A stretch of DNA of 64,000 bases, taken from Halosegnis longus. Its GTDB lineage: Archaea > Halobacteriota > Halobacteria > Halobacteriales > Haloarculaceae. The notes under the pieces were generated by a model that saw nothing but the letters and a program-made list of their open reading frames with translations, had not been told where the DNA came from and searched no databases. Within the stretch, counting starts at the first letter, position 1, and each line of letters begins with the position of its first letter. A program made the translations under genes and the position numbers. The stretch covers positions 62,001-126,000 of the forward strand of contig NZ_QKNW01000001.1 in NCBI RefSeq assembly GCF_009663395.1. The letters run 5' to 3'. This document shows, piece by piece, positions 8,531 through 16,352 of this stretch.

Positions 8531-9492
8531 GCTTGTAGGTTCACCTCGATGTCGAGTTCGACGGTCTGACCCGCCAACTCCTCGGCATCGTCGTCGACCT
8601 CCCAGTCGACGAACAGTTCGGTCGTGGCGCCGCTGGCTAACCGAGCGGCGGCGGCAGTGCATCTCTCGCCGCCCCCGTCCGTCAGTTCCGCCAGTTTCCG
8701 TGGGCCGAAGAGCACTTCCCGGCCACCGTCGTCGGTGTCCAGACCGATTTCGACCGTCAGGACCTCGGCCAGGGAATCGCTGTCACTGTCGTCGTCAGCC
8801 CGTTGGTCCTCTTCCTCTTCCTCTTCCTCTTCCTCGGTATTCTTTGATTTGTTATTCTTGCTACCCTTCTCCTCGGCGCGGTCGGAGTTACCCTGTCGTT
8901 GCCCGTTTCCGTCGCCGGTCTCTGAAGCGTGCTTGCACGCGTCGTTCTCGTAGGTGATTCCGCCGATGGAAACAGACGCGATATACCCGTTCTTGCCGCC
9001 CGACTTCTTGAGTAATCTCGTCTCTCCGCCGGGCGAGACGGTCCGCTTGCTCGTCTCGCCGTCTCCGTACTCGACAGTTGCCCGGACGGGGTCAGCAGAT
9101 TCGTCCTCGAACTCGACTTCCGCTGTCCCACAGCCGTTGAAGTCAACATCGGCGACGGCGTCGGCGTCCGTCCCACTGGATGCCCCACCGTTCGGATGGC
9201 TAACATCAGATACGCAGAGTGCGAGACCCGCATCCAGCGTGCCGGTGTTCCTGAGAGTCACCCGCTCAGTGTCCCCTGCTCCGGGCGCCACGCCGTCAAT
9301 GGTGATGACTGGGTCCGCACCCTCGTCGACAGAGAGTGACACCGTCCCGGCCTTGACCGAGATATTCCGCTGTTCGTCGTCCGAGAACAGCGACCACGTT
9401 CCGACGCCCGCGGCGCTCATCGAGCCACCGATGGTGGCGAGACCCGCCAGTAGTCGCCGCCGCGAAAGCGTTGTGAGGGTATCGTCCGTCAT
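8527..9492 (-). CDS. SipW-signal (TasA/CalY-like) secreted protein with acidic linker
   Basis: 322 aa from the ATG at 9492. The N-terminus combines a twin-arginine-like start (SRRRLLAGLATIGGS) with the SipW-type cleavage/recognition region GVGTWSLFSDDEQRNISVKAG. A beta-rich domain follows (DTERVTLRNTGTLDAGLALCV). Residues about 210-255 form a charged linker with a run of ten Glu and Asp/Ser repeats, then a second beta-rich segment ends in VELDIEVNLQA. A TATA-like sequence precedes it in the 97-nt gap to the upstream gene, so it may be transcribed both separately and with its neighbour. I infer an extracellular fibre or surface subunit processed by the adjacent SipW peptidase. Confidence 0.78.
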   Translation of the reverse strand: MTDDTLTTLSRRRLLAGLATIGGSMSAAGVGTWSLFSDDEQRNISVKAGTVSLSVDEGADPVITIDGVAPGAGDTERVTLRNTGTLDAGLALCVSDVSHPNGGASSGTDADAVADVDFNGCGTAEVEFEDESADPVRATVEYGDGETSKRTVSPGGETRLLKKSGGKNGYIASVSIGGITYENDACKHASETGDGNGQRQGNSDRAEEKGSKNNKSKNTEEEEEEEEEDQRADDDSDSDSLAEVLTVEIGLDTDDGGREVLFGPRKLAELTDGGGERCTAAAARLASGATTELFVDWEVDDDAEELAGQTVELDIEVNLQA

Positions 9493-9585
9493 TCGCGTTT
9501 CCCGTGTAGACGACCCACCGGCGGATTTGAACCGCCGTAATATCAAGATGGGCCAGATATGATTACAACATTTTAATAACCCATC

Positions 9586-10926
9586 TCAGGGCTCAAGATC
9601 GAGAGATAGTTCCTCACCAGTTGCAAGCTTGACTGTGACATCATCAATCCATGCCTCTAGGTCCGGCGATGTACTGTTGGTTTGGAGAGAAAGCGCCTTG
9701 ACTTCCTGATTTTGGTAGTCAAAGGTTGACGACAAGCTACTGTCGTAGTTCGTCCAATCAATCGGGCCGCTCCCGAGGTCAGAGAGCGTCGGGAGCACCG
9801 GGCCACCAACACTATTACCGCCCTTATGACCGGAATCGTCGAATACCAGTGTATTCGAGGCGCCATTTCTGGTGCTGAATGTGTTCCATTCTCCGGTGGT
9901 GAAGTTTGGACTGCCTGCCCCGTTGGCGTCTGATGGTAATGCAACTAGTCGGCTGTCGTACCAGCTAGCGCCGTCATTTCCATCGCCTTCTGGTCGTGTG
10001 TAGATTAAGAGGTAGATGTCATTCCCAGCGAGCGGGGCATCTTTGTATAAGGAGTAGGAAATTTCGGTGATTTCATCAATTGTATAGCCAGAGAGCGTTG
10101 AGATTGATGAGAAATCACCTGCAAAGTAGAAACCTTGCTTGTACTCGCCACCAGTTGCGTTGCCAGTACCAGAGGATGAGTGATCAACAGTCCCCCACGC
10201 ACCACTACCGCTAACCGAGATGTCAGGCGTGCCTGAGTCTCCGGTGGTATCCCACGGGTTGGAGAATCCAGCCCCCTGACCGTACGGCGTGTCGCCGCTG
10301 AGAACGACATCTTTGCCCTGTGCCTCCTGAAGCAACTCAAGGGTAAAATCGACAGAAACACTGTCGGTTTGAATTACGTTTCCAGCGGCTTCGTCAATCT
10401 CCCACTGGATATTAAAGTCCTTGACGCTGCTGCCAGAAATAGGCTCGTTAGGGTTGAACTGAACGTTCTCCATCCCAGAAACCAATCCGGATGTGAACAT
10501 ATTACCGCCGATGTCTAACTCTAGACTGAGATAATCTGCAAGTTCCCCAGAACTCCCTCCAGTGGATGAATCGCCGGCCTGTCTCTCTGGCTCAACTAAG
10601 CCATTTTCAGCGCTTGAAACAGAATCAATGTCAACATTTAGAAATCCACTGATATTCCCGGCGTTTCGTAGTGTGGTTGTTGCGATCCCTGTGTCGCCCG
10701 GTGCTGCGCCGGTAACGCTCAGCGTTGTCGTTTCAGAGCCGTCGTTACCATCTGCAGTGAGGTTGAGTGTACCTGCAGTAACACTATTTCCAGTGCTTTC
10801 CTCGGTATCACTAAACAGGGCAAACGTCCCCGCGCCCGCACCTGCGGACGCGACGCCGATGGTGCCCAGTCCCGCGAGTACTCGTCGCCGATTCAGCTCG
10901 ATCGTAGAGTCGCTTTCGTCTGACAT
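9586..10926 (-). CDS. SipW-signal (TasA/CalY-like) secreted surface protein with C-terminal beta domain
   Basis: 446 aa from the ATG at 10926; a GTG at 10944 is possible but would lie inside the leader stem. The signal region is LNRRRVLAGLGTIGVASAG, followed by GTFALFSDTEESTGNSVTAG, the SipW-cognate motif. A TasA-like beta-sandwich follows (GDTGIATTTLRNAGNISGFL ... SVDFTLELLQ) to about residue 205. The remaining ~240 residues are a second, Asp/Ser/Gly-rich domain with a pattern like carbohydrate-binding or concanavalin-like jelly rolls (EAWIDDVTVKLATGEE at the end). Probably exported and assembled at the cell surface. First gene of the locus, under a distinctive leader. Confidence 0.8.
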   Translation of the reverse strand: MSDESDSTIELNRRRVLAGLGTIGVASAGAGAGTFALFSDTEESTGNSVTAGTLNLTADGNDGSETTTLSVTGAAPGDTGIATTTLRNAGNISGFLNVDIDSVSSAENGLVEPERQAGDSSTGGSSGELADYLSLELDIGGNMFTSGLVSGMENVQFNPNEPISGSSVKDFNIQWEIDEAAGNVIQTDSVSVDFTLELLQEAQGKDVVLSGDTPYGQGAGFSNPWDTTGDSGTPDISVSGSGAWGTVDHSSSGTGNATGGEYKQGFYFAGDFSSISTLSGYTIDEITEISYSLYKDAPLAGNDIYLLIYTRPEGDGNDGASWYDSRLVALPSDANGAGSPNFTTGEWNTFSTRNGASNTLVFDDSGHKGGNSVGGPVLPTLSDLGSGPIDWTNYDSSLSSTFDYQNQEVKALSLQTNSTSPDLEAWIDDVTVKLATGEELSLDLEP

Positions 10927-10927
10927 A

Positions 10928-10987
10928 GTGTAGCCCCCACACACCCACCAGAACGGGGTGTGTTACAGGAGATGCCTGGGGCTACAC
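10928..10987 (-). promoter_or_regulatory. Stem-bulge-stem inverted repeat in the 5' leader of the SipW operon
   Basis: Outer arms GTGTAGCCCC (10928-10937) and GGGGCTACAC (10978-10987) are perfectly complementary. Inside them, ACACACCC (10939-10946) pairs with GGGTGTGT (10956-10963). The outer stem ends one base before the ATG at 10926. With the TATA at 10991-11000 the mRNA would begin near 10970, so the full structure may form only in DNA or in a longer transcript; the inner stem would be transcribed in either case. Suggests control of translation or a protein-binding site. Confidence 0.55.
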
Positions 10988-10990
10988 CCC

Positions 10991-11000
10991 CTTTTTAATG
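10991..11000 (-). promoter_or_regulatory. TATA-like box for the SipW operon
   Basis: CATTAAAAAG on the minus strand lies between the leader inverted repeat and two upstream palindromes. It predicts a transcription start near 10970, giving a ~45 nt leader. That is unusual among the mostly leaderless genes here. Confidence 0.45.
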
Positions 11001-11004
11001 AACT

Positions 11005-11041
11005 GCTTACACGTCTGTAAGCGACGAGTACAGAACTGTAC
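11005..11041. promoter_or_regulatory. Two adjacent perfect palindromes upstream of the SipW promoter
   Basis: GCTTACACGTCTGTAAGC (11005-11022, seven-base arms around CGTC) is followed by GTACAGAACTGTAC (11028-11041, six-base arms around AA). Centre spacing is about 21 bp, two helical turns. Both lie immediately upstream of the minus-strand TATA box and 150 bp before the divergent DUF7344-type regulator gene. They are candidate binding sites for that or another regulator. Confidence 0.5.
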
Positions 11042-11188
11042 GGCGAGTCTAGCCAGATTCAAGCCGAGCTTTCGGAAGTGTAACGGCCGCTTAATCACCG
11101 TAGAGACGGTCTGTGGCCAACCCCGCAACAACCGGTCGGATAATTCAACCCGGGGAAACTGTTAAGTAACAAGTTGTTCGTGATTAAC

Positions 11189-11764
11189 ATGATGGGGATT
11201 GCTCAGTCGTCCACATCGTCGGGGATCGGGGGAGAGATGAGCCGAACGGAGGTTTTCGATATACTCAGTAACGACAGACGACGACACGCGCTTCATTACC
11301 TACTCTCCCGCGAGAGCGGGGCCGAGATTGGTGAGTTGTCAGAACAGATTGCCGCGTGGGAAAACGACGAAGCTATCGAAGAGGTCACCGCCGACGAGCG
11401 GCGACGCGTCTACGTCTCGCTCCACCAGACCCATCTCCCGCGGATGGACGAGGCCGGCGTGTTGCAGTACGAAAACTCCAGGGACACCATCGAGTTGACC
11501 GAGCGCGGCGAATCGCTGCGCGTGTACATGGAAATCGTCGAGGGGAACGATATTCCGTGGAGCGAGTTCTACCTCGGGCTCAGCGCGCTGTCGGCATCAC
11601 TCCTTGCTGCGCTCTGGATGGACGCGGCGCTGCTCAGTCTGGTTCCCGATCTCGCGTGGATGTGTGTGGTCGTCCTGCTGTTCGGCATTACCAGCGTCGC
11701 GCACATCTACTACGCGGACCAGCGCCGACTGGGGAGCGACGGCGCGCCACCGAGCGCGAAATGA
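11189..11764 (+). CDS. DUF7344-type winged-helix membrane regulator, divergent to the SipW operon
   Basis: 191 aa from the ATG at 11189; the ATG at 11192 is also possible. A TTAAGTAA box at 11162-11169 fits a leaderless start. The N-terminal ~110 residues form a winged helix (EVFDILSNDRRRHALHYLL; RRVYVSLHQTHLPRMDEAGV; DTIELTERGESLRVYM), as in DUF7344 proteins. Two transmembrane helices follow (LGLSALSASLLAALW and MCVVVLLFGITSVAHIYY). Membrane-anchored one-component regulators of this design are common in haloarchaea. The divergent position and the palindromes between them suggest control of the SipW locus. Confidence 0.75.
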   Translation: MMGIAQSSTSSGIGGEMSRTEVFDILSNDRRRHALHYLLSRESGAEIGELSEQIAAWENDEAIEEVTADERRRVYVSLHQTHLPRMDEAGVLQYENSRDTIELTERGESLRVYMEIVEGNDIPWSEFYLGLSALSASLLAALWMDAALLSLVPDLAWMCVVVLLFGITSVAHIYYADQRRLGSDGAPPSAK

Positions 11765-11792
11765 GCCGGGCGACGACAGAAACCGAACTGCG

Positions 11793-13589
11793 TTACTCCA
11801 GTTGGTGGTAGTCCAGCTCGTACCCCTTATCGAGCGCTTCTTGGACCGTCTCGCTAGGAGTACCGACTGCCGCAGTGTGTGTCGCCATCCCGCCAACGTC
11901 AGCACGCTCGAAGTAGATGTTCTGCTGCCACTCGGGGTCGGTGTTCGGGTGGTCGGTCCGGTAGTGTGCCCCACGGGACTCAGTTCGCTGGAGCGCACCG
12001 CGCAGGACGGCTTCTGCGTTCCACAGCATGAATCCGACGTTGACAGCGAACTCGAAGGAGTCGCTGGTGACCGGGCCAACGTCCATGTCGGAGGTTCGCT
12101 CTCGGAGCGCATCCAGTTCGTCAAGCCCCGTCTGCAGTGACTCTTCGTCGCGGAGGATGCCGGCGTGCTCCCACAAGAGGTCCTGCAGGTCGACGAACAC
12201 CTCCATCACATCGTGGCTACCGTCTTGTTCGGCCAGCGACGCGAGGTCGCGAAGCTGTGGCTCTACCATATCACCGATAACGCGGTCCGAGAGCCGACTC
12301 GGGCCGTCGACGCGCTCGGCGATGTGCTTGCCGGCGACGGTACCGAACGCGACGGTCTCTGCCAGCGAGTTGCCGCCCAGACGGTTCGCGCCGTGGACGC
12401 CCGCCATCGTCTCTCCGATAGCGAACAGTCCGTCGACGCTCGTCTCGCCGTGTTCGTCGACGGCAACGCCGCCCATCCCGTAGTGGGCGGTCGGGGCGAC
12501 TTCGACCGGCTCGGACGCCATGTCGACGCCGAGACTCTGGAACCGCTCGTACATTCTCGGCAGTCGCTCGCGGATGAACGACGCGTCTCTGTGTGAGATG
12601 TCCAGATACACGCCGCCGTTCTCGGTGCCGCGCCCCTCGGCGACCTCCTGTGCAATCGCTCTCGCCACGACATCGCGCGCGTCGAGTTCCATCTGGTCGG
12701 GCGAATACCGCTCCATGAATCGCTCGCCCTCGGCGTTGTACAACCGTCCGCCCTCCCCCCGGACCGCCTCGGTCACGAGCCGTCCACCCCACGGTGCCCA
12801 CTCGGGGTCGTCCTCGTCGACGGCCATCCCCGTCGGGTGAAACTGAACGAACTCCATGTCCATCAGCTCCGCACCAGCATCGTACGCCAGCGCCGGTCCA
12901 TCACCGTTGTTCTCGTCGTCGCGAGAGGTGTGACGGTTGTAGATAGCCGCGTAGCCGCCGGCTGCGAGCACGACCGTCCCGGCGTTGAAAACGACGTATT
13001 CGCCGGTGTCCATGTCGAAGCCGACGGCCCCGTATGCCTCCTCGCCGTCGGAGAGCACGGAGGTGATCATCACGTTCTCGCGGTAGGGGACGGATAGGTC
13101 CTGCGCGCGGTTGACGAGTGCGTTCAGCATGGACTCGCCGGTGTGGTCACCGGCAAAGGCCGTGCGGCGGAACGACTGTGCGCCGAAGTAGCGCTGGTCG
13201 ATGTCGCCGTCGTCGGTGCGGGAGAAGTCCATTCCCCACTCGTCGAGTTCACGAAGCCGGTCGGGCATCTGCTTCGTGACCGTCTCGACCTTGTCGGGGT
13301 CGTTGAGGAAGTGTCCCTCGTTGAGCGTGTCGGCTGCGTGAATCGCCCACGAGTCTTCGGGGTCGTGGGTCCCGAGTGCACCGTTAACCCCACCGCGCGC
13401 CCACGTGGTGTGTGCGTCGCCGTGGCCCCGCTTCCCGAGGACCAACACGTCATCGACACCACGTTCTGCGAGTTCGATCGCCGTACGAGCGCCGGCCGCG
13501 CCGGCCCCGATAACGAGGACGGACACGTCGACGATGTCGTACTCCGGAACGCTCGTGCGGTCGCTTCCGGTCGTCGCTGAGTGGTTCAC
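11793..13589 (-). CDS. FAD-dependent fumarate reductase/L-aspartate oxidase-family flavoprotein
   Basis: 598 aa, GTG start with CCTAAACCGC about 23 bp upstream. It has the N-terminal FAD-binding GxGxxG (VLVIGAGAAGARTAIELAERG) and the AHTTWARGGVNGALG segment, whose His is at the FAD-linkage position of SdhA/FrdA. Also present are the catalytic-domain motif EFVQFHPTG, the HYGMGG loop and the GANRLGGNSLAETVAFG FAD clamp. The C-terminal helical domain is complete. No iron-sulfur or membrane-anchor subunit lies next to it, and the true SDH operon is at the window's right end. It is therefore more likely a soluble L-aspartate oxidase-like or other fumarate-linked enzyme. Substrate unresolved. Confidence 0.8.
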   Translation of the reverse strand: MNHSATTGSDRTSVPEYDIVDVSVLVIGAGAAGARTAIELAERGVDDVLVLGKRGHGDAHTTWARGGVNGALGTHDPEDSWAIHAADTLNEGHFLNDPDKVETVTKQMPDRLRELDEWGMDFSRTDDGDIDQRYFGAQSFRRTAFAGDHTGESMLNALVNRAQDLSVPYRENVMITSVLSDGEEAYGAVGFDMDTGEYVVFNAGTVVLAAGGYAAIYNRHTSRDDENNGDGPALAYDAGAELMDMEFVQFHPTGMAVDEDDPEWAPWGGRLVTEAVRGEGGRLYNAEGERFMERYSPDQMELDARDVVARAIAQEVAEGRGTENGGVYLDISHRDASFIRERLPRMYERFQSLGVDMASEPVEVAPTAHYGMGGVAVDEHGETSVDGLFAIGETMAGVHGANRLGGNSLAETVAFGTVAGKHIAERVDGPSRLSDRVIGDMVEPQLRDLASLAEQDGSHDVMEVFVDLQDLLWEHAGILRDEESLQTGLDELDALRERTSDMDVGPVTSDSFEFAVNVGFMLWNAEAVLRGALQRTESRGAHYRTDHPNTDPEWQQNIYFERADVGGMATHTAAVGTPSETVQEALDKGYELDYHQLE

Positions 13590-13622
13590 ACTGTAGATAG
13601 GGGACTGTAGCGGTTTAGGGGT

Positions 13623-13642
13623 TGCGCGCGTGCGTGCGCGCG
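13623..13642. other. 20-bp alternating purine-pyrimidine tract (potential Z-DNA)
   Basis: TGCGCGCGTGCGTGCGCGCG is a strict GC/GT alternation between the FrdA-like gene promoter and the end of doxX. Such tracts can flip to Z-DNA under negative supercoiling. High salt stabilises this form, so it is a plausible supercoiling sensor, but no function is shown. Confidence 0.4.
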
Positions 13643-13684
13643 GACCAGCAACTCTCTCCGGCTACGACCGACATAGACCGTTTT

Positions 13685-13710
13685 AGCTGGTATTAATCAC
13701 AGTACCAGCT
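13685..13710. repeat. Inverted repeat between doxX-like gene and flavoprotein gene
   Basis: AGCTGGTA (13685-13692) and TACCAGCT (13703-13710) are perfect 8-bp arms around a 10-nt AT-rich loop. They lie 45 bp after the DoxX stop on the minus strand. This could be a transcript-end hairpin or an operator; no T tract follows on the minus strand. Confidence 0.4.
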
Positions 13711-13755
13711 GCTCGTATTCCTGAAAAGAGGCGCACCGGCGTCCCGAACTCCGGG

Positions 13756-14748
13756 TCAGGTGGTCGGGGACAGGCGTTGCGTAACCGATGACACCGACAG
13801 TGCGAACGGCCCGCTCCCAGTGACCATGAGGACGGACGCTAGCCCGAACAGCGAGATGTGCGCGAGCACCGGGTCGTCCGGAAGTCCGAACAGCGTCAGC
13901 GTGAACAACACGAAGGCGACGGCGGCAACCCCGCGGGTCGCGACGCCGGCAATCAGAAGCACCCCGACTGCCATCTCGGCGAGACCGGCCCCGACGACCC
14001 ACAGTTCGGCGCTGACCGGGACGACACTCGTCAGGTCGTACTTCGCGACCACGGCGAGCGCCTGTCCGCCGTTGAGCAGTTTCTGCGTCAGTCCCAGGTA
14101 GATGAAGTTCACGCCGAGGGTGGCACGAACTACCGGGCCGACGAGCGACCCCGAGACGCCGACGGAGTTCAACAGCGCGTCGGGGCGATACCGCTGGAGG
14201 TCTAGCCGGCGCACGAGCGTCCCGTCGGTGACTGCGAGCCGCCGGACCATTCCGTCCGCACTCGGCTGGCCCGCCCCGAGTAAGATGATTGCGAGGAAGC
14301 CGCCGACGTACTCGAACGCGAGAAACAGCGGCGGCTGGAACGGCAAGACGACGAGATACGCGAGTAATCCGGCCGCGGCAGTCAGCCGGGTCGCAAGCCC
14401 GAACAGCAACAGGAAGCCGAGCCCGACCTGAAGGATGCGCGCCGGGATTGGCACCGCCGGAGTGATGAAATACCCCGCGAAGCCAGCGCCGACGAGCGGT
14501 AATCCCAGCGAGAGCCGGACCATCCACGGCAGATACGGTCGGTACGAGGCCAGCGTCTGTCGGGCGACGCGAATGTCAGGGAATTCGCTCAGTCGGGGCG
14601 CGAGCAGGAGCCCGACGAGTCCAGCGACTGCACCCCCGGCGAGCAGGACGACGGCGACGGGGTCTGCGAGCACGTCGTCGAGAAGGTTGACGAACTCCCG
14701 GGCCGCCTCTGCGGGGGCGACGTATCGAACGTGGAGAGGGAATATCAT
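13756..14748 (-). CDS. DoxX-family integral membrane protein
   Basis: 330 aa with about eight to nine hydrophobic helices. Two four-helix DoxX-like units are visible: residues ~95-185 (PWMVRLSLGLPLVGAGFAGY) and ~205-325 (VGPVVRATLGVNFIYLGLTQK). The second has the typical family opening and a GLAEMAVGVLLIAGVATRGVA signature. The arrangement suggests a duplicated or fused DoxX. DoxX proteins are quinone- or redox-associated membrane proteins, but function here is unknown. No operon partner is evident. Confidence 0.75.
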   Translation of the reverse strand: MIFPLHVRYVAPAEAAREFVNLLDDVLADPVAVVLLAGGAVAGLVGLLLAPRLSEFPDIRVARQTLASYRPYLPWMVRLSLGLPLVGAGFAGYFITPAVPIPARILQVGLGFLLLFGLATRLTAAAGLLAYLVVLPFQPPLFLAFEYVGGFLAIILLGAGQPSADGMVRRLAVTDGTLVRRLDLQRYRPDALLNSVGVSGSLVGPVVRATLGVNFIYLGLTQKLLNGGQALAVVAKYDLTSVVPVSAELWVVGAGLAEMAVGVLLIAGVATRGVAAVAFVLFTLTLFGLPDDPVLAHISLFGLASVLMVTGSGPFALSVSSVTQRLSPTT

Positions 14749-15040
14749 GCTCGTCTCCCGGGTTCAGTTGCTCGTTCGAACACGCCCGCGGAGTGTCTGT
14801 CTGCGCTGTGTGTCTCCGCGGGGCTCGCGTGGAGTCTGCACATACCGTCGCTACGGGCTTGCGACCGTTGAACGTTCCCACCACCCCCACGGCAGGACAA
14901 GCCCGTCATGCTCGTGATACTGGGCTTGTCCTGTTCACAGCGGAGCCTACCAGTCGAGACTGCCCCCTGCTCTGGTGCTCCGTCACCTGCGTCTCGAAGG
15001 AGTTTTTCTCCTTGTTCGAATCGATTCGTTCAGACATCCG
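14749..15040. other. Non-coding stretch rich in inverted repeats, beside the TnpB element
   Basis: I see no convincing gene. It holds a perfect 12-bp inverted repeat CAGGACAAGCCC (14893-14904) / GGGCTTGTCCTG (14922-14933). It also holds a hairpin AAGGAG-TTTTT-CTCCTT (14997-15013) and the 12-bp palindrome CGAATCGATTCG (15017-15028). Subterminal hairpins are usual at IS200/IS605 ends, so part of this may be element DNA or an older remnant. Confidence 0.5.
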
Positions 15041-15049
15041 TGACATCCT

Positions 15050-15101
15050 CCCCGCCGTGAACGGCGGGGCTTCCCGTCCCGCAGGTGGGATATTTGCCGG
15101 T
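15050..15101 (-). ncRNA. Probable omega-RNA 3' part / right-end hairpins of the TnpB element
   Basis: Directly after the tnpB stop on the minus strand come two stem-loops: TCCC-ACCTGC-GGGA, then CCCCGCCGT-TC-ACGGCGGGG. TnpB guide (omega) RNAs are made from the 3' end of the gene and the right end of the element. In Halobacterium, sense-overlapping transcripts from IS1341-type tnpB genes have been described. The RNA 5' end would lie inside tnpB and cannot be fixed here. Confidence 0.45.
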
Positions 15102-16352
15102 CTACGACACGACCTGTTCTCTCGTGGTGAACGTCCCGCTCTCGCGGTCGAACAGGTGTGTCGATGGCTGTGCCACACAGCCGTTACTCCTATCCTCTCC
15201 GTGAGGACTCGGAGTTATTTTCTGGCGCATATTTTCCGCCCCGTTGCAATCCGCGTTGGCTACCAACTCACACGACGAGCAGACGTACAAGCCACGTTCA
15301 ACACGGTTTGACTTCGTGTCGTCACCACATTGTGAACACGTTTTCGAAGTGTCCCACTCGTTCTCTTTCAGCACCTCGACACCGCGAATCTCTCCTTTGT
15401 AGTCGAGGTACTGGTAGATGCGGTCGAACGCCCACGAGTGCAGCTTCTTGTTGCCGGTCTTGCCCCAATCCGACTCACGAACCTTCTCGGGCCAACTCAC
15501 CGCGAGCGTGCCGACACCGCGTTCGACACACTCTGTGATGATGGCGTCTGTCAGGGTGTGGTAGAAGTGCGTCTCGCGCTCTGTGAGTTTTCGACGTGCC
15601 CACATCGACTTTTCAGATGGGCCGTTTTCCCCTTCGGTGTCGTACTCTGCTCGGGTGAAGTAGTGCTTGTCTTGCTTGAGCGAGTTGCCAGGATACAGGA
15701 CGTATTCGTTGGGGAAGGCGACCGTGGCGATGTTCTTAATTCCGAGATCGATTCCCGCCACTCCGTTGCCAGCAGAGCCGGTGGTTTCGAGTTCGACTTT
15801 GCAGACGAAGTGCAGTTCCCACTCCCCACCATTCCAGACGGCGCGAACGTTCTGCACCTTGGTTACTTCTGAGAGGTCAACGTCGGGGCGGGTCTGGTAC
15901 TCGCAGAGCAGGAAGTCCGAGCGGTGGTCTTTCAGGTTCTTCCCCTTCGAGAGACGAACGCGGTTGTTCTCTGGGTCGTGTTTGAACCCGTCTGTTTTGA
16001 ACGTGACCGTACTCTTGGGGCGAGTGTCGCCATGTTTGCGGTAGCCGGGCGGATTCGCCGTGTCGTCTTTGTGTCGCAGGTCGAACCACGACTGGAAAGC
16101 GTCGGAAAGTTCTTCGATGACTTTCTGACTGGATTGTGCGTTCAGGTCTTTCCAGCACTCCCGGTTCTTCATGTACGCTTTGAGCGTTCCTTCGTCTGGG
16201 ATTTCGCCGGTTGCGTTCCAGATTCGGTCGGCTGTCCAGCGTGCGACGTTCCAGATTTTTGAGGCGAAGTCTCCGAGCGAATCGAGGCCATCGCGTACCT
16301 GTCGCTGGTTCTGAATGGACCCAACATAGGCGCGCGTGACCTCAATCGCCAT
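15102..16352 (-). CDS. tnpB: RNA-guided endonuclease TnpB
   Basis: 416 aa, full length for haloarchaeal TnpB. The N-terminal helical/wedge region is followed by a RuvC-like nuclease: RuvC-I Asp in VAGIDLGIKNIA, RuvC-II Glu in LAVSWPEKVRES, a zinc finger CSQCGDDTKSNRVERGLYVC (second knuckle CSSC), and RuvC-III Asp in VANADCNGAENM. All catalytic acids are present, so the nuclease is predicted active. TnpB cuts DNA under an element-derived guide RNA and helps retain the element; it is the ancestor-like relative of Cas12. No TnpA is adjacent, so movement would need a transposase supplied in trans. Confidence 0.9.
   Translation of the reverse strand: MAIEVTRAYVGSIQNQRQVRDGLDSLGDFASKIWNVARWTADRIWNATGEIPDEGTLKAYMKNRECWKDLNAQSSQKVIEELSDAFQSWFDLRHKDDTANPPGYRKHGDTRPKSTVTFKTDGFKHDPENNRVRLSKGKNLKDHRSDFLLCEYQTRPDVDLSEVTKVQNVRAVWNGGEWELHFVCKVELETTGSAGNGVAGIDLGIKNIATVAFPNEYVLYPGNSLKQDKHYFTRAEYDTEGENGPSEKSMWARRKLTERETHFYHTLTDAIITECVERGVGTLAVSWPEKVRESDWGKTGNKKLHSWAFDRIYQYLDYKGEIRGVEVLKENEWDTSKTCSQCGDDTKSNRVERGLYVCSSCELVANADCNGAENMRQKITPSPHGEDRSNGCVAQPSTHLFDRESGTFTTREQVVS

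Noticed and set aside
11793-13589. Flavoprotein as the succinate dehydrogenase SdhA
   Set aside because: It has no Fe-S or anchor subunits nearby, and a complete sdhCDBA operon starts at 61934.
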